A stretch of 47,106 nucleotides of DNA from DATCIH01 sp036507955 (lineage in GTDB: Bacteria; Bacillota; Clostridia; Clostridiales; Clostridiaceae): positions 1 to 47,106 of the forward strand of contig DATCIH010000171.1 of the NCBI GenBank assembly GCA_036507955.1. Reading direction: 5' to 3'. The notes below the pieces were generated by a model. The model saw nothing but the letters and a program-made list of their open reading frames with translations. It ran no database searches and was not told where the DNA came from. Every line of letters starts with the position of its first letter. Position 1 is the stretch's first letter. A program made the translations under genes and the position numbers. Shown here piece by piece: positions 35,715-44,475 of the stretch.

Positions 35715-35754
35715 TTTCCAATTTCGCTAAATTATGATTTAGCGAAATTGGAAA
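35715..35754. repeat. 40-bp perfect inverted repeat upstream of the recombinase gene
   Basis: Arms 35715-35732 and 35737-35754 (18 bp, no mismatch) flank TATG. No T-run follows on the minus strand. It lies 61 bp upstream of the recombinase start, between it and the purB terminator. It may be an RNA hairpin in the recombinase leader, a secondary purB terminator, or a recombinase binding site. Confidence 0.65.
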
Positions 35755-35801
35755 AGCTATTTCCTGCCTCTTCCCTTCCATTTTACATCAATTAAATCAA
35801 T

Positions 35802-35828
35802 AAATAAAGAGTGGTACTTTCACCACTC
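35802..35828 (-). terminator. Terminator of purB
   Basis: Stem GAGTGGT/ACCACTC with a 6-nt loop, followed on the minus strand by TTTATTTATT, 8 nt after the purB stop codon. Confidence 0.75.
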
Positions 35829-35836
35829 AAATAAAA

Positions 35837-37267
35837 TTAAACATTAATTTGTATATTTAAACCTAACAAATCTTTTGATGAATCTAGTATAGGTCCTACA
35901 ATATTTTTTATAAAATCATCAACTTGACCTGGAGCTCTTCCAATAAATTTATCAGGATTTATTGCAGATAAAATTTCATCTTTTGTCATATTAAAGATTT
36001 TATCTTTTATGATCCTTTCGATAAGATCATTATTTAAGCCCTCTTCTTTAACTCTCTTTGCAGCAGCCATGGAATGGGTTCTGATACTCTCGTGAAGTTC
36101 TTGTCTATCTCCACCTAACTTAACTGCTTCCATTAGTATGTTTTCAGTTGCCATAAAGGGTAGTTCATTATTTACATGAGCAGCTATTACTTTTTCATAT
36201 ACCACTAAATTACTAGAGATATTTATATATAAATCTAACACTCCATCAAGTGCTAAAAAAGCTTCTGCCACAGCTATTCTTTTGTTTGCAGAATCATCTA
36301 AAGTTCTTTCAAACCACTGGGTAGCTGCTGTAATCGCAGGATTTAAAGAATTAACTATAATATACCTAGAAAGGGCACTAATCCTTTCAGATCGCATAGG
36401 ATTGCGTTTATAGGCCATTGCTGAAGAACCAATTTGATTTTTTTCAAAGGGCTCCTCTATTTCCTTCATATTTTGAAGTATCCTAATATCATTACTAAAT
36501 TTATAAGCACTTTGGGCTATTTCTGATAAGCTATTCAATATTAATGAATCAACTTTTCTAGGATAGGTTTGACCAGTAACCCAGTAACTCTCTTTAAAAT
36601 CAAGCTTTTCTGTCACTAATTTATCTAATAGTTTAACCTTCTCTTCATCTTCGTTAAGTAGATCCATAAAACTTGCTTGAGTTCCAGTTGTACCTTTAAC
36701 CCCAAGTAATTTGAGACTATTTATTATAAAATCAAGCTTTTCTAAATCAATTACTAAATCTTGAATCCATAAAGTAGCTCTTTTACCTACTGTCGTAAGC
36801 TGTGCTGGTTGAAGATGTGTAAAACCTAAGGTTGGTAATGCTTTATATTTTAAAGAAAATTTAGTTAAATGACTTATAACATTAATTAATTTTTTTCTAA
36901 TAAGAAAAAGGCCTTCCTTCATTATTATTATGTCTGTATTGTCCCCAACATAGCAGCTCGTTGCACCAAGATGAATTATACCTTTAGCTTTTGGGCACTG
37001 AACTCCGTAAGCATATATGTGACTCATAACATCATGTCTTACTTCCTTTTCCTTGGCTTTAGCCACATCATAGTTGATGTTGTTAACATTAGCTTTTAGC
37101 TCTGCAATTTGTTCATCTGATATATTTAAGCCTAACTCTTTTTCAGATTCTGCGAGTATTACCCATAGTTTTCTCCAAGTACGAAATTTCATTTCATCAG
37201 AAAAAATGTAAGACATTTCCTTAGAAGTATATCTACTATTAAAAGGCGACGTATATGTATCTTCCAA
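35837..37267 (-). CDS. purB: Adenylosuccinate lyase
   Basis: Cleaves SAICAR and adenylosuccinate, releasing fumarate in purine synthesis. The 476-aa protein has HDVMSHIYAYG, IHLGATSCYVGDNTD, GFTHLQPAQLTTVGKRATLW, and the signature GSSAMAYKRNPMRSERI with its mobile catalytic serine. The first TTG at 37273 lies only 1 nt after GGAGGT, so the TTG at 37267 with 7-nt spacing is preferred. A single gene, not in a pur operon. Confidence 0.94.
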   Translation of the reverse strand: MEDTYTSPFNSRYTSKEMSYIFSDEMKFRTWRKLWVILAESEKELGLNISDEQIAELKANVNNINYDVAKAKEKEVRHDVMSHIYAYGVQCPKAKGIIHLGATSCYVGDNTDIIIMKEGLFLIRKKLINVISHLTKFSLKYKALPTLGFTHLQPAQLTTVGKRATLWIQDLVIDLEKLDFIINSLKLLGVKGTTGTQASFMDLLNEDEEKVKLLDKLVTEKLDFKESYWVTGQTYPRKVDSLILNSLSEIAQSAYKFSNDIRILQNMKEIEEPFEKNQIGSSAMAYKRNPMRSERISALSRYIIVNSLNPAITAATQWFERTLDDSANKRIAVAEAFLALDGVLDLYINISSNLVVYEKVIAAHVNNELPFMATENILMEAVKLGGDRQELHESIRTHSMAAAKRVKEEGLNNDLIERIIKDKIFNMTKDEILSAINPDKFIGRAPGQVDDFIKNIVGPILDSSKDLLGLNIQINV

Positions 37268-37310
37268 TTTCAAACCTCCATAAAATAAAATTTATTAGCT
37301 ACATTTTAAA

Positions 37311-37332
37311 TGACATACCTTATGGTATGTCA
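37311..37332 (-). terminator. Hairpin between the HPr gene and purB
   Basis: Perfect 9-bp stem TGACATACC/GGTATGTCA with a 4-nt loop, followed on the minus strand by TTTAAAAT. It may end the EIIA-HPr transcript or attenuate purB. Confidence 0.55.
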
Positions 37333-37347
37333 CCTGAAAATTTACTG

Positions 37348-37608
37348 TTAATCATTTAGGGATTCAACTAATTTTGACACTTCCTCTAATGCAAAGGACT
37401 CATCGTCTCCTGAAGAGATAATTGTAATTTTTGATCCTTTTGTAACTCCTAAGGAAAGCACACCAATCAGGCTCTTTACGTTCGCTTTTTTACCGTTAAA
37501 ATCAATAGTTATTTCAGATTTAAAAGATGAAGCTTTTTTTACCAATAAAGTTGCTGGCCGCGCATGTAATCCTGTGGAGCTTTTTACTATTATATCTCTA
37601 CTTACCAT
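37348..37608 (-). CDS. ptsH: Phosphocarrier protein HPr
   Basis: Small phosphotransfer protein of the PTS, 86 aa. His15 in TGLHARPA is the site phosphorylated by enzyme I; Ser46 in NVKSLIGVLSLG is the regulatory site for HPr kinase in Firmicutes, pointing to a role in carbon catabolite control. AGGGGGAAT precedes the ATG. Encoded 62 nt after EIIA; enzyme I is not in the window. Confidence 0.93.
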   Translation of the reverse strand: MVSRDIIVKSSTGLHARPATLLVKKASSFKSEITIDFNGKKANVKSLIGVLSLGVTKGSKITIISSGDDESFALEEVSKLVESLND

Positions 37609-37670
37609 GTTATTTTTATTCCCCCTACTATTTATTATAATAAAATACTTAATGGTTGTAGTAAATGTTA

Positions 37671-38129
37671 TTATTTTAATCTTATTTCAGCTAATAAATC
37701 TCCATTATTATTAGCTTTATAGTTAATATCAAAGTTTTCTATTAACTCTGGATTGGTTATTACAATTGGAGTTATTGAGGAGACTTTCTTTTCAATAAAC
37801 TCTCTATCAAAAAAAACTAATTTATCTCCAGTCTTAACCATATCCCCTACCTTAACATAGGAAGCAAAGCCACGACCTTCAAGTTTAACAGTATCAATTC
37901 CAATATGTATAAGTAATTGTAAACCTTCCTTAGTCTTTAAAGCAAGGGCATGTTTAGTATCATAAATTAAAACAACTTCCCCATCGACAGGAGAGTAAAT
38001 GAAGTTATCTTCAGGTTTAATCGCAAGTCCTTCACCCATTATTTTCTTGCTAAATAAATAATCGTTTACTTCAGATAATGGTAATATACTCCCTTTTATA
38101 GGAAGATATAATTTAATAAGAGTACCCAT
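37671..38129 (-). CDS. Glucose-family PTS EIIA component
   Basis: A 152-aa stand-alone EIIA of the glucose/Crr family, which passes phosphate from HPr to a sugar-specific EIIB. The active-site histidine is His75 in LLIHIGIDTVKL, with partner His60 in TKHALALKT; SPVDGEVV and FASYVKVGDMVKTGDKLV complete the fold. GGGGTGG precedes the ATG. It lies directly before the HPr gene, but no EIIBC is nearby, so the sugar is unknown. Confidence 0.92.
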   Translation of the reverse strand: MGTLIKLYLPIKGSILPLSEVNDYLFSKKIMGEGLAIKPEDNFIYSPVDGEVVLIYDTKHALALKTKEGLQLLIHIGIDTVKLEGRGFASYVKVGDMVKTGDKLVFFDREFIEKKVSSITPIVITNPELIENFDINYKANNNGDLLAEIRLK

Positions 38130-38188
38130 TTGACCACCCCAATATAAAATCTATAATTATATATTAAATATATCATGAAACCAGTATT

Positions 38189-39382
38189 CTAGCAAATTTT
38201 ATGTAAAAATGTTGAAATTTTACCTAGACCATCAATTATATTATCCATACTTGCAGCATAAGATAACCTAACAAAATTATCCATTCCAAAAGCTACACCA
38301 GGAACAACTGCAACGCTGTAGTTTTCTAATAGAATATTAGAAAAATCCACAGAATTATTAATTGTATTTCCATTAAAACTTTTCCCTAGGATTTTGGAAA
38401 TATCCATCATGATATAGAATGCCCCCAAAGCTCTAATACAATTTACATTATCAATTTTATTGATAGTTTCTATCATGTAATTTCGTCTTTTCTCAAATTC
38501 TCCTACCATTTCTAATATGAAGCTCTGATCCCCACTTAAGGCTTCTAAAGCAGCATATTGAGCGATTGTATTTGGATTAGAAGCACAATGACTTTGTATT
38601 GTTGTCATTAGTTTTATAATTTCTTCCGAAGCTGCAGCATAGCCAATGCGCCAACCAGTCATTGCATATGTTTTAGAAACACCATTAATTACAATTGTCC
38701 TTCTGTATGCATCCTCACTTAAGCTTGCTATGCTTATATGTTTTTTCCCATCATAAATTAGTTTTTCGTATATTTCATCCGAAATAATGATTAAATCCTT
38801 TTCTTTAGCAAATTCTGCAATCTGTATTAATTCCTCAATAGAATAAATACTTCCAGTCGGGTTATTTGGTGTATTTAAAATTAATACTTTTGTCTTACTT
38901 GTTATATAATTATTTAAAGTATGCAAATCATACTTATAATTAGTAGCTTCATTTGAATTTACTAGAATAGGCACACCTTTAGACAAGGTGACAAGAGCAG
39001 GATAACTGAGCCAAAAAGGAACTGAGATCAATACTTCATCCCCCGGATTAAGTATTGCAGATAGGGCATAAAAAAGACTCTGTTTAGCACCAGCAGAAAC
39101 AATTATTTGTTCTTTACTATAGATTAAATTATTATCTATAGCAAATTTATTAGCTATAGATAACTTCAATTCTACTATACCTGAAGATGCTGTATACTTT
39201 GTCATACCATCATTAATTGCTTTTATAGCAGCAATTTTAATATTGTTAGGTGTGTCGAAATCTGGTTCTCCAGCACCAAAACTTATTACGTCTATTCCTT
39301 GAGCCCTCATTTTCTTTGCTCTATCAACTATTGACAAAGTTAAAGATGGGGCTATCTGTTCTACATCTTTAGAAAATTGCAT
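38189..39382 (-). CDS. Class I pyridoxal-phosphate aminotransferase (aspartate-type)
   Basis: A 397-aa fold-type I aminotransferase of the AspC/AspB I-gamma group: FGAGEPDFDTPNNIK near the N-terminus, NTPNNPTGSIYS, ISDEIYEKLIYDGK, and the PLP lysine in SKTYAMTGWRIGYAAAS. It is most likely an aspartate:2-oxoglutarate aminotransferase, although related enzymes accept other amino acids. The ORF runs 37 codons upstream into the rny terminator; AGGAGGAAT before the ATG at 39382 sets the start. Confidence 0.92.
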   Translation of the reverse strand: MQFSKDVEQIAPSLTLSIVDRAKKMRAQGIDVISFGAGEPDFDTPNNIKIAAIKAINDGMTKYTASSGIVELKLSIANKFAIDNNLIYSKEQIIVSAGAKQSLFYALSAILNPGDEVLISVPFWLSYPALVTLSKGVPILVNSNEATNYKYDLHTLNNYITSKTKVLILNTPNNPTGSIYSIEELIQIAEFAKEKDLIIISDEIYEKLIYDGKKHISIASLSEDAYRRTIVINGVSKTYAMTGWRIGYAAASEEIIKLMTTIQSHCASNPNTIAQYAALEALSGDQSFILEMVGEFEKRRNYMIETINKIDNVNCIRALGAFYIMMDISKILGKSFNGNTINNSVDFSNILLENYSVAVVPGVAFGMDNFVRLSYAASMDNIIDGLGKISTFLHKIC

Positions 39383-39472
39383 TGTATTCCTCCAACAAAA
39401 TAAATCATTAATATTACTATAACATTTTAGAAGTTTAATGTAAATATTGTTGATATATCTGATGGAATAAAA

Positions 39473-39523
39473 AACCCCCATAATTTTGTACAATATCTTG
39501 TAATCTACAAAATTATGGGGGTT
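39473..39523 (-). terminator. Terminator of rny
   Basis: Perfect 18-bp stem (39473-39490 with 39506-39523) and 15-nt loop, followed on the minus strand by TTTTTTATT. Lies 17 nt after the rny stop. Confidence 0.9.
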
Positions 39524-39539
39524 ATATTTATTTTAAATA

Positions 39540-41093
39540 CTATTTCGCATATTCTATTGATCTAGTCTCTCTGATCACATTTACCTTAATTTGTCCAGGA
39601 TATTCAAGTTCTGCTTCTATCTTTTTAACAATATTTCTAGCCATTTCAGCAGCTCCAACATCATCAACTATTTCAGGTTTAATCATGATTCTAATTTCTC
39701 TACCAGCCTGAATTGCATATGACTTTTCTACACCTTCATAAGAATTTGCTATCTCTTCTAATTTCTCAAGTCTCTTGATATAAGCTTCTAAAGTTTCTCT
39801 TCTTGCCCCAGGTCTTGCAGCTGAAATTGCATCTGCTGCTTGAACAAGTATTGCTTCAATGGAAAGAAGCTCCATATCTCCGTGATGGGCACCTATTGCA
39901 TTAACTATAACTGAAGATTCATGGTACCTTTTTGCAGTTTCTGAACCTATTAAAGCATGAGGACCTTCTATTTCATGATCAACAGCTTTACCTATGTCAT
40001 GAAGTAATCCAGCTCTCTTAGCTAAAGTAGGATCAAGTCCTAGCTCGGAAGCCATAAGACCAGCTAGATATGCAACTTCAATGGAATGCTTTAACACATT
40101 CTGTCCATAACTAGTTCTATACTTTAATCTTCCTAAAAGTTTAATTAATTCTTGATGAAGACCATGAACATTTGTCTCAAATGTAGCTTGTTCTCCTTCT
40201 TCCTTAATATCGTTTTCAACTTCCCTTTTAGCTTTTTCAACCATTTCTTCAATTCTAGCAGGATGAATTCTTCCATCCACTATAAGCTTTTCTAAGGCAA
40301 TTCTTGCTACTTCTCGTCGAATAGGATCGAAACCAGAAAGAATTACAGCCTCCGGAGTATCATCAATTATTAAATCAATTCCGGTTAAAGTTTCAAGAGT
40401 TCTTATATTTCGCCCTTCTCTTCCAATAATTCTGCCCTTCATTTCATCATTTGGTAGAGCTACAACATAAACTGTAGTTTCTGCCACATGATCAGCAGCA
40501 CATCTTTGAATGGCACAAGTTATAATTTCTCTTGCCTTTTTATCAGCATCTTCTTTGGCTCTTGCTTCTACATCTTTTATCATGATTGCAGCTTCATGTT
40601 TAATTTCTTTGCTGATTTCATCAAGCAATATGTTTTTTGCTTCTTCAGATGTAAGTCCAGAAATCCTCTGTAGTTCTTCTCTCTGTTTTTGGTGTAATTC
40701 CTGTATCTCATTTTCAATAGTTTGAACTTCCTGTTGTTTCTTAAGAATAGATTCATCTCTTTTTTCAAGGCTATCACTTTTTTTGTCTAAAAGCTCTTCC
40801 CTTTGGATTATTCTTCTTTCTACCCTTTGTACCTCACTTCGTCTATCTCGTGTTTCTCTTTCAAAATCAGATCTGAGCTTGTGAACTTCTTCCTTTGCTT
40901 CAAGAACTAATTCCCTTTGTTTCGCTTCCACGACCTTTTTACTTTCGTCAATTATTTTTCTAGCTTCTTCTTCAGACTTTGCAATATTAGCCACAGATAT
41001 ATTTTTTCTTCTATAAATATTTGTATATATTGCTGCAACTATGAATATTAAAGCCAATAATATAGCTATTAAATAATAAATATAATATTCCAT
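39540..41093 (-). CDS. rny: Ribonuclease Y
   Basis: Membrane-anchored endoribonuclease that starts mRNA decay in Firmicutes. The 517-aa protein has an N-terminal transmembrane helix (about residues 4-25), a long charged coiled coil (about 35-200), a KH domain (MKGRIIGREGRNIRTLE, about 215-231), and an HD domain with LLHDIGKAVDHE and GAHHGDMELLS. AAAGGAGGTG lies upstream of the ATG. It has its own promoter at 41217-41245 downstream of the recA terminator. Confidence 0.96.
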   Translation of the reverse strand: MEYYIYYLIAILLALIFIVAAIYTNIYRRKNISVANIAKSEEEARKIIDESKKVVEAKQRELVLEAKEEVHKLRSDFERETRDRRSEVQRVERRIIQREELLDKKSDSLEKRDESILKKQQEVQTIENEIQELHQKQREELQRISGLTSEEAKNILLDEISKEIKHEAAIMIKDVEARAKEDADKKAREIITCAIQRCAADHVAETTVYVVALPNDEMKGRIIGREGRNIRTLETLTGIDLIIDDTPEAVILSGFDPIRREVARIALEKLIVDGRIHPARIEEMVEKAKREVENDIKEEGEQATFETNVHGLHQELIKLLGRLKYRTSYGQNVLKHSIEVAYLAGLMASELGLDPTLAKRAGLLHDIGKAVDHEIEGPHALIGSETAKRYHESSVIVNAIGAHHGDMELLSIEAILVQAADAISAARPGARRETLEAYIKRLEKLEEIANSYEGVEKSYAIQAGREIRIMIKPEIVDDVGAAEMARNIVKKIEAELEYPGQIKVNVIRETRSIEYAK

Positions 41094-41216
41094 TTCTTAA
41101 AAATACACCTCCTTTGCTTCAGTTTATCTATTAATCGAATATGAAAGCTAAGAAAAGGTGATTTCATATATATTCTTGATTGGTATACTGAATATGCTAA
41201 ACCAGTATTTGTATAT

Positions 41217-41245
41217 ATTTTATATTAATTTTAATGTAAAGTCAA
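41217..41245 (-). promoter_or_regulatory. Sigma-A-type promoter of rny
   Basis: On the minus strand TTGACT (41245-41240), a 17-bp spacer and TAAAAT (41222-41217), placed between the recA terminator and the rny start, with a leader of about 115 nt. Confidence 0.65.
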
Positions 41246-41267
41246 GAATAAGAAAAATCCAATTAAA

Positions 41268-41287
41268 AAAGCAGGATAACCTGCTTT
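41268..41287 (-). terminator. Terminator of recA
   Basis: Stem AAAGCAGG/CCTGCTTT with loop TTAT, followed on the minus strand by TTTAATT. The stem begins within the recA stop codon. Confidence 0.85.
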
Positions 41288-42326
41288 ATTTAGCCTTAAC
41301 TAGCTTTTCTTCGCCTTTCTTCTCAACTTCTACGAAAATTGGCAAATTGAATTTTTGTCTTATCTTTGTTTCTATCTCATTTGCGATTGCTGGGTTTGCT
41401 TTCAAAAATTCCTTAGAATTTTCTCTACCTTGACCAAGTCTTGTCTCCAAATAAGAAAACCAAGCTCCACTTTTTACTACTATCTCTTCTCTAACTCCAA
41501 CATCTAAAATATTTCCAACCCTAGATATACCTTCATTATACATAATATCAAATTCAGCTTGCTTAAAAGGTGGGGCTACTTTATTCTTTGTAACCTTTAC
41601 CCTAGTCCTATTACCTACCATTATATCGCCTTGCTTTATAGAATCAATTCTTCTTATGTCAAGTCGAATTGAGGCATAAAACTTTAAAGCTCTTCCCCCA
41701 GTAGTTGTTTCAGGGCTACCAAACATAACACCAACCTTTTCTCTTAATTGGTTTATGAATATGACAACGCACCTAGATTTACTTATTGAACCTGCTAATT
41801 TCCTTAATGCTTGAGACATAAGCCTTGCTTGAAGTCCTACGTGAGAGTCACCCATTTCTCCTTCAATTTCTGCTCTAGGAACTAAAGCAGCAACAGAATC
41901 TACAACTAAAACATCAATAGCTCCAGACCTCACTAAAGCCTCTGTTATCTCTAAAGCCTGTTCTCCAGTATCTGGTTGGGATACTATCAAATCATCTATA
42001 TCTACGCCTAAGTTTTTGGCATAAGATGGATCTAAAGCATGCTCCGCATCCACGAAGGCAGCTGCCCCACCCTTTCTTTGTGCTTCTGCTATAATATGTA
42101 ATGCAACGGTTGTTTTACCTGAAGATTCTGGGCCATAAATTTCAATAATTCTACCTATAGGAACACCACCTATACCAAGGGCGATATCTAGGTCTAAACA
42201 GCCTGTTGAAATTGAATCAACGTTAAGTATACTATGTTCTCCTAATTTCATAATTGAGCCTTTACCAAATTGCTTTTCTATTTGTCCCATTGCGGCTTCA
42301 ATAGCCTTTAGTTTATCATTATTCAT
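41286..42326 (-). CDS. recA: Recombinase RecA
   Basis: Forms filaments on single-stranded DNA for strand exchange and triggers LexA self-cleavage. The 346-aa protein opens MNNDKLKAIEAAMGQIEKQFG and has Walker A GPESSGKT (residues 65-72), FVDAEHALDP, the VVDSVAAL Walker B strand, and FINQLREKVGVMFGSPETTTGG (loop L2 region). The longest ORF extends 24 codons upstream through the promoter; AAAGGGGAC selects the ATG at 42326. A perfect SOS box lies in its promoter region. Many clostridia have cinA between pgsA and recA; it is absent here. Confidence 0.98.
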   Translation of the reverse strand: MNNDKLKAIEAAMGQIEKQFGKGSIMKLGEHSILNVDSISTGCLDLDIALGIGGVPIGRIIEIYGPESSGKTTVALHIIAEAQRKGGAAAFVDAEHALDPSYAKNLGVDIDDLIVSQPDTGEQALEITEALVRSGAIDVLVVDSVAALVPRAEIEGEMGDSHVGLQARLMSQALRKLAGSISKSRCVVIFINQLREKVGVMFGSPETTTGGRALKFYASIRLDIRRIDSIKQGDIMVGNRTRVKVTKNKVAPPFKQAEFDIMYNEGISRVGNILDVGVREEIVVKSGAWFSYLETRLGQGRENSKEFLKANPAIANEIETKIRQKFNLPIFVEVEKKGEEKLVKAK

Positions 42327-42350
42327 TTGGGTCCCCTTTCTAAACAAATC

Positions 42351-42398
42351 GAACATAAGTTCTATGTACATTATATACTGGATTATTAAAATGGTCAA
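42351..42398 (-). promoter_or_regulatory. recA promoter with perfect LexA box
   Basis: On the minus strand TTGACC (42398-42393), a 17-bp spacer and TATAAT (42375-42370). GAAC-TTAT-GTTC, a perfect palindromic SOS box at the outer bases, lies at 42362-42351, about where transcription should begin, so bound LexA would block initiation. Confidence 0.88.
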
Positions 42399-42448
42399 TT
42401 AATTAATATATAATTTATTATTGACACATATATAATTATTAAATCACA

Positions 42449-43030
42449 TTATTTATCTGTGACAAAAATCTTTTTATTGTTAACAAAATAATCAACACCA
42501 GAAATTATAGTAATAATAACAGCTATTGTCATAGTAAAATTAGTTATAATGGTTAGATAGTTATTTAAATTAGTAATATGAACTACAGATTCAATTTGCT
42601 TGTAGTTTAAATTCAAAAGTGCGAAAATAATTGCTATTATCTGTGTAACTGTTTTTACCTTACCCCAGTTGCTTGCAGCTAGTATTATACCTTCCGAGGC
42701 GGCTATAGTCCTAAGCCCACTTACTGCAAATTCTCTTGCTATAATAATGGTTGCAACAGAATTTAGAATTATATGAAACTCAACTAGGGATACTAAAGCA
42801 GCAGTTACTAGCAATTTATCTGCTAAAGGATCCATGAATTTTCCAAAGTTAGTTATTTGATTTCTACTTCTTGCTATATATCCATCTAGTTTATCCGTTA
42901 ATGCAGCAATAATAAATACTAATGTTGCTATACCTATACCTAAACCATAGGGCAATCTTATAGCTATGAATAATAAAAAGACTGGTACAAGTAAAATTCT
43001 AAGTATCGTTAGCTTATTTGCAAGATTCAT
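42449..43030 (-). CDS. pgsA: CDP-diacylglycerol-glycerol-3-phosphate 3-phosphatidyltransferase
   Basis: Makes phosphatidylglycerol phosphate, the committed step of anionic phospholipid synthesis. The 193-aa integral membrane protein has the CDP-alcohol phosphotransferase motif in DKLDGYIARSRNQITNFGKFMDPLADK (Dx2DGx2ARx8Gx3Dx3D) and several transmembrane helices; the N-terminus MNLANKLTILRILLVP is typical. A TTG three codons upstream is possible, but TAGGGG is spaced for the ATG at 43030. It overlaps the end of rimO by 17 nt, so translation is likely coupled. Confidence 0.95.
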   Translation of the reverse strand: MNLANKLTILRILLVPVFLLFIAIRLPYGLGIGIATLVFIIAALTDKLDGYIARSRNQITNFGKFMDPLADKLLVTAALVSLVEFHIILNSVATIIIAREFAVSGLRTIAASEGIILAASNWGKVKTVTQIIAIIFALLNLNYKQIESVVHITNLNNYLTIITNFTMTIAVIITIISGVDYFVNNKKIFVTDK

Positions 43031-44351
43031 TATACACAACCCCTACTAAATCATATTCATGTGCTTTTGTGATCTTAATGCATACAAAAGCGCCTAAGTT
43101 ATAGTCATTTTGGCTAATAAATTTTATACTACCATCAATATCCGGAGACATTTCAAAGCTTCTTGCCGTATATGTATTGTTTGTTTTACTACATATAATA
43201 CATTCATAAATCTTATTTACCTTATTAAGATTAATTTCTTTAGAATTACTTTGTTGAAGCTTCATTAAAGTATCAAATCTTTTTTCTTTTAAGTCTTCAT
43301 CAATTTGATTTTCAAAATTAGCTGCTGGAGTATCTTCTTCTTGGGAATATTTAAAGACTCCTAATTTTTCAAATCTATTATCCCTTACAAAAGCATATAA
43401 TTCCAAGAAATCTTCTTCTGTTTCCCCAGGAAAACCTACTATCAAAGTGGTCCTTATTGTTATATTGGGTATATTTTCTTTTAATTTAGAGATTATTTTG
43501 AGTATTTGCTCTTTACTACCTCTTCTACCCATAGCTTTTAAAATATTATTGCTTATGTGCTGCACTGGGATATCGATGTATTTGCAAATTTTATCATTGT
43601 TTTTAATTTCTACAATTAATTCCTCAGTTATTTCTTCTGGATAACAATAAAGCAATCTTATCCATTTAAGGTTTGAAATCTCAGATAATTTTTTAAGGAG
43701 CTTTGGTAACATTTTTTCATGGTATATATCTATTCCATACCTGGTGGTGTCTTGGGCTATTAATATTATTTCCTTAACACCGGATCCTACAAGTTTTTCA
43801 GCTTCAGAACAGATACTTTCTATATCCCTACTTCTATACTTTCCTCTAATCTTAGGAATAATACAATAAGTACAAAAATTATCGCAACCTTCTGATATTC
43901 TAAGGTAGGCTGTAAAGTTACCTGTAGTTAAAATCCTATTACCTTCGTTAATATTACTATCGCTAAAATCGCAGCTTATTATTTTTTCTGAAGAATTAAA
44001 GTATTCCTCTAATATATTATTAAACCGTTTATACTCGTTAACACCTAATAGTATATCTATTTCTGGTATTAATATAGCTAATTCTTTCCCATATCTTTGG
44101 CTTAAACACCCGGTTACAACTAGTGCTTTACATACACCTTGGGTTTTATATTCAGCCATTTCTAAAATAGTATTTATTGATTCTTCTTTAGCAGATTCAA
44201 TAAAACCGCAGGTATTAACTATAATAACATCTGCTTCCTTCTCATTTGTAACTAAGGTATAGTTACCACTTAATTGATTCAATAATATTTCTGAATCAAT
44301 TCTGTTCTTGTCACAACCTAAGCTTACTACACCTATTTTAAGCAATTCCAA
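43014..44351 (-). CDS. rimO: Ribosomal protein S12 methylthiotransferase RimO
   Basis: Radical SAM enzyme that methylthiolates the conserved aspartate of ribosomal protein S12. The 445-aa protein has MTTase-domain cysteines 13, 48 and 82, radical SAM cysteines 156, 160 and 163 (CDNFCTYC), GFPGETEEDF, and a C-terminal TRAM domain. It differs from MiaB by the opening VVSLGCDKNRIDSE, typical of RimO. TTG start at 44351 with AGGAGG 7 nt upstream. Located between ftsK and pgsA as in other clostridia. Confidence 0.95.
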   Translation of the reverse strand: MELLKIGVVSLGCDKNRIDSEILLNQLSGNYTLVTNEKEADVIIVNTCGFIESAKEESINTILEMAEYKTQGVCKALVVTGCLSQRYGKELAILIPEIDILLGVNEYKRFNNILEEYFNSSEKIISCDFSDSNINEGNRILTTGNFTAYLRISEGCDNFCTYCIIPKIRGKYRSRDIESICSEAEKLVGSGVKEIILIAQDTTRYGIDIYHEKMLPKLLKKLSEISNLKWIRLLYCYPEEITEELIVEIKNNDKICKYIDIPVQHISNNILKAMGRRGSKEQILKIISKLKENIPNITIRTTLIVGFPGETEEDFLELYAFVRDNRFEKLGVFKYSQEEDTPAANFENQIDEDLKEKRFDTLMKLQQSNSKEINLNKVNKIYECIICSKTNNTYTARSFEMSPDIDGSIKFISQNDYNLGAFVCIKITKAHEYDLVGVVYNESCK

Positions 44352-44475
44352 TTCATTTCCTCCTGAAGTTTATTAATAGTTAAAAGTTAACAGTTACCTG
44401 GTAACATATAAATATAGTTTATCTCTACTACTTTAATATAACAAGTAAAAATATTAATTATATATAAATCTTTAC

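Noticed and set aside
41158..41433. 91-aa plus-strand ORF across the rny promoter and recA 3' end
   Set aside because: Covers a promoter, a terminator and antisense of recA; no ribosome site.
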